64,000 nt of DNA from Dasypus novemcinctus (taxonomy: Eukaryota > Chordata > Mammalia > Cingulata > Dasypodidae): assembly GCF_030445035.2 (NCBI RefSeq), contig NC_080673.1, forward strand, positions 183,749,216 to 183,813,215, in the 5' to 3' direction. Below are positions 24,831 to 35,417 of the stretch, piece by piece (position 1 is the first letter of the stretch; every line of letters starts with the position of its first letter). The position numbers were made by a program, and so were the translations under genes. The notes beneath the pieces are model-generated. The model did no database searches, was not told the DNA's origin, and saw only the letters and a list, made by a program, of their open reading frames with translations.

Positions 24831-25750
24831 GGGATTCATCATGGCAGATCTGGTGAACTACGACACCTGTTTTACTGGGAAGTTTCTGAGTGTTTCTGAG
24901 GGCTCCAGCAGAAAACAGATGTCCCATTGCAATGGGGAAATTGAGGAGAATTTAAAGAAGAGGTTATTTATGGTGGTGTGGGCAGGATTAAAGGAGAACA
25001 TCCGGGATGATGACATTCTCAGGACTAGCAATAGCCGCTGCTACCCAAATCTGAAGGAGCAGGATTGGGGGAAATTTCTTGGGGTGGGGGAGAGAGAAAG
25101 AAAGAGAAAGAGAGGTGTAGCTGAGGGAGAGGGAAACCAAGCAGGCAGGAATACACCACTGCCAGCCAGTGGCCTGGCAGGAAGAGAGCAGGATAATAAA
25201 CACCCTTTTCTCTCTCTCCTCCCATCCTTCCATCTCCGGTTGGCACTTCCCGTTGGCTGAACCCGAGTGGCCAGTGAGCAAGGCAGTCTGATGACATACT
25301 TCTCAGCATCCCGGAGCACAGGGCAGGTGAGCATAGTGGGAGTGTGGATCTGGAGGGGCAAACAGGATATCCAGCACAGTAAGGTTCATTATTTGACAAA
25401 CAGGTTCCTACAAGTGAAAAAAAAATTAAACATTCACTCTGTTCCAACCCCCTCATTTCACAAGTGAGGAAATTGAGGTCGAAAATAGGGAATTCAATTG
25501 TGCGCAACTGCAAACTTAGAACCCTAGGCATAGGTTGGCCAATCCCCAATTTGTCCTCAAGTATATCCTTCTAACTTTTTCTGGTGGGCGGACTTGAGAG
25601 TCATATGCTTTTCTAAGCATAGGTGTTTGCAATCACTTGCTGATTTTTCGTGAAAGGTCTCTTAAATCACCCACCACAACCCACTGCCCCACCACTCCGA
25701 GGCCCCTGAATTTACAGTTCCAGTTAAAGGCACGTCCATGCAGGGGGAGG
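24830..25750. other. Intergenic DNA with weak MIR trace
   Basis: A possible reverse MIR piece near 25380-25510 (TTTCACAAGTGAGGAAATTG). A GAAAGAGAAAGAG purine stretch at 25091-25113. The 150- and 174-codon frames on opposite strands are judged accidental. Confidence 0.4.
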
Positions 25751-25754
25751 GATC

Positions 25755-25985
25755 TAATGGTTCTCCCTGTGCCGTCAAGCCTCTAAATTGATTTGGCATC
25801 GAAGCCGCTGTTATATTTTATACTGAGTCTTCTGAATCAGTTCATTGAATTTTAGCTGTAGCTATATAAAATCCTCTCCAGTGAAATTATTTGGCCCTAT
25901 TGCGGATGGCTTCGCCATGATCCATCAATGCCACTAACTATCAGCAATAAAAGGTTTTTTTCCCCCTTCTTCTCCTTTCATTGTA
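25755..25985. other. Candidate conserved non-coding element
   Basis: Repeat-free block with TTGATTTGGCATCGAAGC, GAATCAGTTCATTGAATTTT and GGATGGCTTCGCCATGATCC. CpG retained outside an island, plus homeodomain-like ATCAAT cores, suggest constraint. Confidence 0.4.
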
Positions 25986-25989
25986 ATGA

Positions 25990-27425
25990 ATTTTCTAAAC
26001 TCGGCTTGAACCTTGGAAGGCACTTGACTGGATTTTTAATTTTTAAAAGGTAGCATTTTGTGTTTTTACACAAAACCCGCAGGACGGGTGGTGGTGAATT
26101 TTGTGGGTCTCCTGTATTGTTGCTGGGGAGCCCCAGGCAAGCCTTCGTGGGAGGGAAGGCTGGGCTTAGGAAGAGCTGGCAGGAGTGCAGTTTCACTCAG
26201 ACACCTGTGATTAAGAGCAGGTCAGGCGGGAGCTATGAAAACCAGGCTGGGATTATTTCAGTGGGTTAGTGAATTGATAAAGGAGAAGCAGTAGACATAA
26301 TTTATCCAAGACTGCAAAAATACATATTATTGTCCTGCACCGGCACCCAATTTCCAAGTCAGGGAGGTAACGACTGAAGATGACTTGGGACAAGCATTAC
26401 AAAGTGGCTTAGACAGAGGAAGTAGATGACATTACAAAGACGAAACAATTCTGGTTCAAAGAGGAAGAGCCGAGTGTACAGGAATACTTAGACACCACAA
26501 ATAGCAGGGTATTAAAAACCAAAGTCTTAAACTCTGAGTGCATCTAAAATTAATATAAATGAGATTTTTGAGGCAAATCTGAAGGGCAATAATGAAGTTG
26601 GTATTAAGATTAACTTGTCCAATAGGATGGCAGAGAAGAAGCTCCATATTCACCAGTACTATGGTCTCCTCGGCCAGTTATTTAACACATGTGTTCCCTT
26701 CTCAAAGGAAAGCCCTATAGCTAATCAGCATTTTATCCTCTTACTTGGTATACATCAGATAAGCCTTTTAACCAGCAGACAGTCAGGCAAAATGATGAAA
26801 TTTAGAGATCCCTCTGCCTTTGGGTCAATATTTGCATTACTTTTGCAATTAGGAAAAATTAAGATATTTTAATTGAAAAAAGGTTACGTATTTTGAATGA
26901 TAGAAAGTTTGAAGTGAAAAATAAGTTCTTATTCCTCTTCAAGCATTGATCACTTCAAGGATACAAATGAAGATAGAAGGTACTCTCTATTACTTTTGGT
27001 TCTTTGGTTGCAAGCAACAGAAACTGACTAATTTAACAAAAAGGGATCTATTAGAGGATATTGGGGGCTAACAGACCTTCCAGGAGGCTGAACAGCCCAG
27101 TTTGAAGATGGACAGGATTAAAGTCTTATCTAGAGAGATATTCTCAATAGCCAAAGGAAAAATAAATAATATTCTCTTTTAATATTTCTGCACTTGGATT
27201 CCTCAGTAGCTCTTTTTCCTTCAAAAGCTCCTTTTCAATCAGGTACACATTCTCTGATCACCTCCTGCAATCTTTCCAGCTCTTTCCCTCTATCATTCTA
27301 GTTCCAACCAAAGCCTTCAGTACCACTCACCCTGCAAACACTTTGCTGTCAATTACCTACCTGTGTGTCTACCTCCATTCTTACCCAAGGTGCATCCCTG
27401 TAAGTATTCTCTTGTAGAAATTCTT
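25990..27425. other. Intergenic DNA, little recognised
   Basis: No gene. Around 26985-27080 a trace of an old repeat (GGTTGCAAGCAACAGAAACT). Confidence 0.4.
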
Positions 27426-27429
27426 TGGA

Positions 27430-27650
27430 GACATTTTAGTAGTCCAGATCACAAGCTCAGAGTCAGACCACCAAGTTCAAATCCTGACTCTCTCACTAGC
27501 TGTGTGCTTTTTCTTCATCCATAAAATGGCAAAAATAATAGTATCTATCTCATAGGGTTGTTATAAAGATTAAGTGGGTTAATATTTGTAAGAACCTTAG
27601 AATAGTGTCTGACACATAGAGGCCATCTTGTAAGTGTGTGTTAAATAAAC
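27430..27650 (+). mobile_element. MIR, sense
   Basis: CAAATCCTGACTCTCTCACT, AGCTGTGTGC and TATCTCATAGGGTTGTTATA in order; nearly full length. Confidence 0.9.
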
Positions 27651-27765
27651 TTTTTTAAAAAATATTTAAACATTTTTGGAGGAAAAAAAAGCATCTTCTT
27701 TTCTCCCTTTTGCAAACCTGAATAGACCCAAATTTCCACTTACTCTGCATATTCGCCTTTGCAGG

Positions 27766-28384
27766 TGTCCTGGTTTGTCTTTTGTGGACCCTAGAAAATT
27801 ATGTTCTTAAGCTAACCATTCCTGTGCTTTAAGTGTAGATGGGGCCTGTTGATTAGATTCAGTTAAGGGACTTTAATTAGATACTTTTGATTAGATCGCT
27901 TTAGGGTCCTTTGATTGGACTGTGTCAGTGAGGTGTGACCCAGGTTGGGTCTCCATTCTTTCACTGGGAAAAGAGAACTGAAAGCAGAAACGCAGAGACA
28001 GGAGGTCACCATTTCGATCCTGCCATGTGAGAGAAAGGATTGCCTGCAGTTGCAGAAAGACAAAAAGGCCCTGAGAGGCTAGGCCCATGGAGAAGTTCAA
28101 AGGTAAAGAGATGAACTTGATTGTTCACAGCTGAGTCCAGGGAGAACGTGGCCTGGAGGAGAAGGCAGAGACACAGACCAAGTGTCACCATTTTGCATTG
28201 CCATGTGGCAGGAACCCAGGATCCCACCAGCAGTCAACCTTTGGTGAGAAGGCATCTCTGATGATGCCTTGATGTGGACATTGTCACAGCTTCAGAACTA
28301 AGCATTTTCCCTAATACATCCCCCATTACAAAAGGCAATCCATTTCTGGTATTTTTGCCTCAGCAGCCTTAGCAAACCAAAGCA
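27766..28384 (+). mobile_element. Solo LTR, a third LTR family
   Basis: It runs from TGTCCTGGTTTGTC to AGCAAACCAAAGCA, 619 bases, with the perfect duplication GCAGG at 27761-27765 and 28385-28389. The 3' part (GATGCCTTGATGTGGACATT) resembles the MaLR-type LTRs at 40.7 and 42.8 kb, so the families appear related. Confidence 0.85.
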
Positions 28385-28849
28385 GCAGGTTTCATGGCTA
28401 GAGAAGAAACATACACCCATGTTTTATTTTAAATTAAGAAATTTATGACCATATACCTCATGTGGCCCCAGAATCCTACCCTATTCTTTAATCAATAAAT
28501 TCTTCCATTCTATTTTTAAGCATTCTCCTCTCTCCATAAATCTACAGTATCCCTTCACACTACTTGGCTGATGACCTTGTTTCTCTTTTCACTGAGAAAC
28601 CAATATAGCTAGAGACGTTGACCAAGCCATTTGTATTGCATCTACCTACAGTTTTCCTGTTTAATGCAAACAATTCCTTTTGGGTCTAGTACCCATCCCC
28701 TCTCATCTCCTCAAATTCTTAGCCTCTGCAAGTATTTAATCCCTCCCCTATACATACATTCCCATCAATGTACAAACATGATATAATATTGTCCATCTTA
28801 AAAAAAAAAAAAGTAAAATTAGTCACACTCCTTTAGTTACTGACTCATT

Positions 28850-30007
28850 TCTCTCCTGCCCTTTTCAAACAAGAGTCTTTGAAAGAGTTGTTTACATTAG
28901 CTTCCTCTACTTTTGCCTCATTTCTTCTTTCCTTACTACTCCACTGAGATGGTCCTTGTCAAAGTTACCCAATGAGCAAATCTCAGTCCTCATCTTAACC
29001 AACATCAGCAACTTGGGTGAGCAGTGCATTTTTCTTGAAGCACTTTCTCTTTTGGCCTCCAAAACATCATTCTCGTTCTTATTTTTTCTCCTCTTTCACT
29101 AGCCACCTCTTTTCTCTCTCTTTTGCTGTCCTTCTTCCTCTTTCTGACCTCTAAAAAGTTAAGAGTCCCAAGTCCCATTCAATTTCATGGTTTTAAATAT
29201 CAGCTATACATTGATGATTCCCAAAATATGTATCTTCAGTTCCTCCTCTCCCCTGAACTCTAGACTCCTATGTCTACTGTTTAACTAAAATCTGTATTTT
29301 GGATATCTAATAGTCATTTTGGTCTTAAAATAGCTAAAATGTAACTTTCTGTTTCCATCATTCTTCATCCCAAACCTATCCCTCTTATGTCTTTTCCATT
29401 TTAGCAAATGGTACCATGATTTACATACTTGCTCAAGTCAAAAACCTTGAAATTAGACTCTCACTTCTGCATCTACTGTATCAGCAAGTCCTCCTGACTC
29501 TAACTTCAAAAGACATCCAGAATCTGCAAAATGCTTGCACCTCCATTGCTACTACCCTAGCCAAACCACCAACATTTCTCCTTCTACCTATACTTCTTCT
29601 TCCCTCTAAATCATTCTCCACACAGTAGCCAGTGTGAGTCTTCTGATGGCTAAGCCATTTCATGTTACTGTTCTGTGAGAGCTTCTCATCACATTTGGAA
29701 TGAAATATAAAGTCCTACCCATGATGCGCAGGAGCCCTGATGATCTGACCCCAGGATCTCTCTGTCTTCATCAACTTCCTATTCATCCCATTGCTCATTT
29801 TGCTGTATCCACATTGACCTTTCTATTCACTCTCAAATATACTACATGTATCCAGTCTCAAGGTCTTTGTCCTCAAGCTTATCTGTCTAAAATGCCCCCA
29901 CCCCATCTTTGCCATGGCTCAATCCCTCACTTGATTCAAATCTCTGTTAAATGTCTTTTCCTCATGCAATCATATCTATTCAAAGCCTATCTCTTCCACC
30001 CACCGTG
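28850..30007 (+). mobile_element. L2 (CR1 clade) 3' half, sense
   Basis: Long decayed match to L2 ORF2 sense DNA: CAAAGTTACCCAATGAGC, CTCAGTCCTCATCTTAACC, TATACATTGATGATTCCCAAA, CCTGATGATCTGACCCCAGG and later segments in consensus order. It covers the reverse transcriptase-derived region to the 3' end and is broken by stops and frameshifts. Confidence 0.8.
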
Positions 30008-30482
30008 CTCTGTGGTAGTTTCCCATGATGACTGCCATCAATTCCTCCCTCCCACCGGAAGGTGCAAGCTATTTCCTCATCCTAGAATCTGGCTGGTCTT
30101 TGACCTGCTTTGATAATAGAATGCAGCAGAAGTGGCACTGTGCCAGTTCTGGCCTAGCATTTAGGAGGCCTGGCAGCTTCCATGTTTGTTTCTCTGAGGA
30201 AACTTGCAGCCATGATGTAAAGAAGATCAAGCTAGGCTATGTGTGATACTGTGGAGAGGACGTGTGGAAGAGTACCATGGCACCAAACATGGAGAATTCT
30301 TGGGCCTATCAATCTGGTTCAAGCTGACTGATGCAACATGGAGAAAAACAAACAAACAAAAAACCAATCAACTGGCCCCTCCCCAAATCTCTGACCCAAG
30401 AATCTGAAAAAATAATAAGTCATCATTTTAAACCACTAAATTTTGGGATAGTTTATTACATAGCAAAAGATAGCTAAAATAC
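30008..30482 (+). mobile_element. MLT1-type LTR inserted in an L2
   Basis: TGTGGTAGTTTCCCATGATG to AAGATAGCTAAAATAC, with the MLT1-like end ACCACTAAATTTTGGGATAG. It separates two parts of one L2. Confidence 0.7.
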
Positions 30483-30705
30483 TTTCTATCTCCTCACACA
30501 TTTTTTTTCTTCAGAACAATGATCTCAATAAGAGATTACACAGTTATTAGCTTATGTGCCTACTGTTTATTATCTGCCTGTCCTTCTAGAATATAAACTC
30601 TGTGAGAACTTTGTCTTGTTCACCACCATATTCCTAGTGCTTGGAACAATGTCCAGCCTATTTTGGGACTCAATAAATATTTGTTGAATGAATTAATGAA
30701 CCAAG
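30483..30705 (+). mobile_element. L2 3' end, continuation after the MLT1 insertion
   Basis: TAAACTCTGTGAGAACTTTG, then CTCAATAAATATTTGTTGAA, the typical L2 3' terminus. Confidence 0.8.
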
Positions 30706-30709
30706 AGCC

Positions 30710-31375
30710 CAACTGATACATGAGCCTACTCTTCTACAAACTTCATATCCATCTTCATGGCAATATCTTCCTTTAAATCTCAATATCCAATTACATTTGC
30801 CTTTTAAGCCAAAGACCTCTATCAGGTTACTGGGTAAACAAATCCAGAAAATGTGTTGGATCAAGAACTGCCATGCATTTTCAAATTTACTAGGGCATTA
30901 TTACCAACCACGGTATAGCACAGAGAAATCCTTCGGGTAGGTTAATGACAAAGTACCACTTAGTCCCCTATTTTCTCAGGATAGACTTCTAGTGCCACCC
31001 AGCCCCTCCCATTTAAATACATATAAGTCCCTACTTTTAGGATAGAACATCCAAGCAGGGGCTGATAGTTCCTTATTAATTCCTGAGATCCCACTAATTT
31101 TTCCATCAGGGCAACATGAGAACAGCCTCCTCTGTGTTAGTCATAGAAGATCATTTTCTAGTATTTTTCCTCCCTGACTCACTGGCCCTCACCAGGCATA
31201 AGACATTGGACACTGCCACATTGGGGAATGCCTTTCTCTGAAATAGGTTTACTGTGATTTCCTTCATGCCTGGTTGGAGCACAGAGTCATAATTAGCAAA
31301 AGGCTCCTCTCCAAGATCATTGCTCCAGCGGTTCCAAATTGGTTCACACTCTCCCATTTCTCTCTAAATGAAGAG
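30710..31375. other. Intergenic DNA, nothing recognised
   Basis: No repeat or coding signal seen. Confidence 0.4.
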
Positions 31376-31379
31376 GACC

Positions 31380-31640
31380 TTTGCCTTTCTGGTTGTAGAC
31401 ATGTGAGATTGATCGCCGGGTCCCCGACATTTCTCTCTGACTAACCATTTCCCTGGCATTTTCAGGTATTCTGCTCTATACACTTCATTTTGGGAGCGAC
31501 ATTGCTGGGTTGTAATTTAATTTTTCCAAATTTAGCCGGTAGAAGGCTCAGGGCCAAAAGAAGGGGATTACGGCTTACTAGGAATCAACATTTAAGCAAA
31601 GGAACATCCTCTCTGGGGGTCTGGATTTGTTTACAGAGTT
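31380..31640. other. Candidate conserved non-coding element
   Basis: Repeat-free, with retained CpGs in AT-rich context (GATTGATCGCCGGG, GGGAGCGACATTGC, TTAGCCGGTAGAAGG). Confidence 0.35.
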
Positions 31641-31644
31641 TGGG

Positions 31645-32090
31645 GACTCAAAAGAAGATGAAATAGATTCAGCAGCCACAAGTCCCTATTTCAATTTAAC
31701 AGTCTTTTAAGCACAAAATCAAACACAATATAAACAAAGTAGCTCTAGTCTTTCCTGAGTGTCTTAACCTAACTTCTGCCACCTTTTGTCTTATCTCCTA
31801 GATGTCCCCAAAGACCCCATTTCATCTTCTGTGAGGGTAGGTGGCTTTTAAGGAGAAACATCTGCATCTCCTAAAATGCTTCCTGATACTACAGGAGCCA
31901 TCTGGCAATGAAGAAACTAAAATTACTAAAACACCCGAGTTGTTGAAAATCCTGATTAGAAAAGTACTATTTGTGTGCACAATACCTTTCAGAAATCTAT
32001 CAGGTGCCTAAAACTAGACTTGGTGTTATGGTTAGTAAAGAATGAATCAAGTTTAAATCATACTTTTTGGCTAATAAGGAAGTTAAAAAG
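31645..32090. other. Intergenic DNA, nothing recognised
   Basis: No repeat or coding signal seen. Confidence 0.4.
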
Positions 32091-32094
32091 ACAG

Positions 32095-32278
32095 GCGACA
32101 ATATAGTGTAGTAGCTCAGAGCCTGCACTGTGGAATTAAACTGTTAGAATCCTGGCTTTGCATAAGAATACTTTGCCTCAATTTCCTCATCTGTAAGTTG
32201 GAGACGATAAGAGTAGCTACCTAATAGGGTTATTATGAAGATTTAATGGGTTATTAAATATAAACTGAAGAGTGCTTG
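32095..32278 (+). mobile_element. MIR, sense, interrupted at its 3' side by a SINE
   Basis: GTGTAGTAGCTCAGAGCCTG, TTTCCTCATCTGTAAGTTGG and AATAGGGTTATTATGAAGAT. The SINE at 32297 lies just downstream. Confidence 0.85.
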
Positions 32279-32296
32279 CCATAATAAGTGATTTCT

Positions 32297-32743
32297 TTTT
32301 TTTTTTTAAGATTTATTTATTTATTTGTTTGTTTGTTTATTTATTTATTTCTCTCCCCTCTCCCTCCCGCCCTGCCCCAGTTGTCTGTTCTCTGTGTCTA
32401 TTTGCTAGGTCTTCTTCTTTGTTTGCTTCTGTTGTTGTCAGCAGCACAGGAATCTGTGTTTCTTTTTGTTGCGTCATCTTGTTGTGTCAGCTCTCCGTGT
32501 GTGCAGCGCCATTCTTGGGCAGGCTGCACTTTCTTTCGCGCTGGGCGGCTCTCCTTAGAGGGCACACTCCTTGTGCGTGGGGCTTCCCTACACGGGGGAC
32601 ACCCCTGCGTGGCACGGCACTCCTTGCGCGCATCAGTACCCCGCATGGACCAGCTCCACACGGGTCAAGGAGGCCCAGGGTTTGAACCGCAGACCTCCCA
32701 TGTGGTAGACGGATGCCCTAACTACTGAGCCAAGTCTGCTTCC
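32297..32743 (-). mobile_element. Long-form DAS SINE, reverse orientation
   Basis: Poly(T) and TTTATTTATTTATTTG lead into the reverse complement of the long DAS body. It ends with the tRNA-like head (TGAGCCAAGTCTGCTTCCC). An 18-base duplication beginning CCATAATAAGTG flanks it at 32279-32296 and 32744-32761. Open frames through it on both strands are SINE shadows. Confidence 0.92.
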
Positions 32744-32764
32744 CCATAATAAGTGATTTCTATT

Positions 32765-33265
32765 TTTATATCTATAGAAATAATCACCATGAAATGTGTG
32801 AAATAACTATTACAAGGATGGAGAACATTAGAGCTGTTGGAATTCAGAAGCAGGAGACACTGTAGTTGGAGGGACCCAGGGAGGCTTCCTGGGAGAAGCA
32901 TGAGTGGCAGAGAAAATGATGCTTAGTAAATACATTTGCTTCCTTCTACCTCCCTGCTCCTTTGCAGTTAGAATCATGTGTTTCTTCTAGCCAATGGGTT
33001 GTGGTGAAAGTGCTGTGCTATCCTTTATGTGATTCTTTGGTTTCTTCTCTCCTCCTATAATGAAAGAGAAGGCCACCCATCTCAGATGTCACAGCCATCA
33101 GTCTTGGTCCCTGCATGTCCATGTGGATCACAAAAACCCCTCCCAAACACACACATATGACCCTCACAATGGACGTGCAGCATGGGAAACAAAGAGACCT
33201 TGTGTAAAGCCACTGGAGTTTAGGCTTAATTTGTATCTGTAGTGCAACCTCATCTGTCCGACCAG
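32765..33265. other. Intergenic DNA, little recognised
   Basis: Possible LTR- or MLT-like trace (CCAATGGGTTGTGGTGAAAG near 32992), not confident. Confidence 0.35.
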
Positions 33266-33269
33266 GGCT

Positions 33270-33450
33270 AAATGTATATATTGCACATATATTTGATGGT
33301 GGTGGTAGAACGATCTAAGCAAAGGCAGGGAAGCAGGATGAAGTATAGAATATTGGACAAATATTTGATTGGAAAGAAAAACGGGGATCAGATAATGGAG
33401 GGTCTTAAATTCCAGACTGAAGAGTTTAGCCTTTATTGTGTAGGGCAACA
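33270..33450 (-). mobile_element. L2 fragment, reverse
   Basis: CAGATAATGGAGGGTCTTAA and AGTTTAGCCTTTATTGTG match the antisense L2 region downstream of that seen at 40.1 kb. Confidence 0.55.
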
Positions 33451-33454
33451 GGGG

Positions 33455-33990
33455 CCCACTAAGTTTGTGTTTCCTGGAACAATTACACCAAGCACATAAC
33501 GTAAGCAAGAGCTCTTTGAAAAATCAAGAGGTTTTCATAAAGTCCAATTGTTTTCGGGGTAACTGCTAGATCCAGAGGGTTCCTCCCTTCCCCAATGTAG
33601 CTCAGAAAATAAGAAGTGTGTTTTATAAGTTAATGCCAAGGGAAGTGGACTTTTATGACCTCCAAGATGGAAATCCATCATGATTCCTCACCCATCTCCA
33701 CAGACTAGAGTACCAGGAACATTCTCTTCTAAGCTTGCTGTCGAGACTGGAACAACGTCGCAGCATGACAGTTCCAGGAAGAACAACCAAAAACTTTTCA
33801 CACTCCCCTTCTTCGAGTGGGGACATTTGCTGAGCAAAAGCATTTCTGGAAATGGGAATGGTTTTAAATACCTCCACAATCAAACTTAAAACTTAAAAGG
33901 GGATATATTTGTGCCTAAAGTGGAAAAAAATCAGTTGTGTGAGAATATCAAGAATCATGATTTTTGCACTTTTCCCAGGAATGCTAAACC
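33455..33990. other. Intergenic DNA, nothing recognised
   Basis: Three mutually overlapping 60-76 codon frames at 33650-33890 without family resemblance. Confidence 0.4.
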
Positions 33991-33994
33991 TACC

Positions 33995-34440
33995 TACTAT
34001 ATTAGTTAAGGTAACCCTAACTGCTGTAATAAGTAACCCCCAAACTGAGTAATGGCTAAAACATGGTAGGCATTTATTTATTTCTCATGTGAAATCCCTA
34101 AATGGTGTTTCAGATTAGTAGGTGGCTTCCCTTCAAGTGATGATTTAAGGATCCAGGCTCTCCCCTTCTTGTGGCTTTGTCATCTTCCATGTGTGCCTTC
34201 CAAGGTCACTGTGTTTATCTATATCACAGTGTCAGAAAGAGGAGGAGAATAGAGGTTCATGAATGGAGTTTAATGGGCCAGGCCTGAAAGTGGTAAGCTT
34301 CTCTTCTGATCATATTCTATTGGCAGCAACTCAATTATATGTTCTCCTCCAAAATGCTAATCAGGCAGGTAAATGCCATGTAGCTGCACATCTAGGAAAG
34401 TGAGGAAGTATGTTTAGAGAACAAAATTATTAGACTCTGC
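33995..34440. repeat. Old interspersed repeat, class not assigned
   Basis: TAACTGCTGTAATAAGTAAC, GGCATTTATTTATTTCTCAT and TCCATGTGTGCCTTCCAAGG are typical of a widespread ancient mammalian repeat that I cannot name safely. Confidence 0.45.
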
Positions 34441-34474
34441 CACACTTATTAAACAGACTCCAGAAGTTTACTAA

Positions 34475-34860
34475 TTTGTTCTTTCAATACATATTTATTG
34501 AGCACCTACTCTGTTCAAAGCATAAATTTGGTGGCTGGAGGGTAGGGGAGGCAAAGAAGAATGAGTCAGAGTCTATTCTCAAGAAGTTTGTAATTCAGTA
34601 GGGGTAAAAAAACTATATATATGAGGCAGAAAATGGCAAGGGTCCCAAGAATGGATCAGATAAGATTGTTTGGAATTTCAGAGGAGGAGACAGATGGAGA
34701 ATTCTGTGAGGGGAGAGGGGTGTTCCAGGCAAAACATGAGCAGAGGCATGGAGGAAAAAAAAATCAAGGAGACTTTATGGCAGAAAGTCAGAGGTCCAAT
34801 TGAATGAGAAAGAAGGGTGTAAGAAGAGAAGGCAGTTTAGTTGGAGAAGTTTGTTGGGAT
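34475..34860 (-). mobile_element. L2 fragment, reverse
   Basis: ATATTTATTGAGCACCTACT, TCAAGAAGTTTGTAATTCAG, TGTTCCAGGCAAAACATGAG and GCATGGAGG-like segments in L2 antisense order. Confidence 0.7.
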
Positions 34861-35193
34861 CTAAAGCCCTTAAACTCTCACTAATCACATATGATGTGCA
34901 TTTCTGAGGGAGGCTATTCAATCACCTATCTCCACGGTTTCTATTTTTTCCCATCTATTTTTCATTAAGCAGGTACCCTGCTCTCTTTCCACTTCAAATA
35001 ATTATAAAGATGATTATGGAAATTATAATGGTGATGGTGCTAATGATTAGGAGGCAGAAGAGATTTTGTAAAATTTCCTAGTCTACCCAGAAATCTTTCT
35101 GTCTTACTTTGAAAAGAATACCTGAAACCATCATTCATGAGCAGCCATGGGTTGATTTCTGCTCTCTGGAAACCCACATGAGAAAAAGTGCAG

Positions 35194-35417
35194 TATTTGT
35201 CCTTCAATGCCTGGCTCGCTTCACTCAACATAAGGTACTCAAGATTCATCTATGTTATCTCATGTGCTAGTTCTGTATTCCTTCTGACAGCTGAGTAGTA
35301 TTCCGTTGTATGTATATACCACATTTTGTTTATCCATTCATCTGTTGATGGCATTTGGGTTGATTCCAACTTTGGGCAATAGTGAATAATGCCGCTATGA
35401 GCATTGGCTGTGCATAT
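35194..35417 (-). mobile_element. Inverted 5' segment of an L1 insertion: C-terminal ORF2 fragment
   Basis: Minus-strand translation gives an L1 ORF2p C-terminal signature (WINKMWYIHTTEYYSA, then a decayed LMLSEASQ segment). The sense strand ends at 35192 in ...CAAATACT, where the same reading resumes on the plus strand at 35418 (AAATACTACATGACC). This is the layout produced by twin priming: the upstream part of the element is inverted relative to its 3' part. It is a fragment with no intact ORF. Confidence 0.85.

Noticed and set aside
32272..32728. 137- and 146-codon plus-strand open frames
   Set aside because: Antisense readings of a DAS SINE starting from its poly(T).
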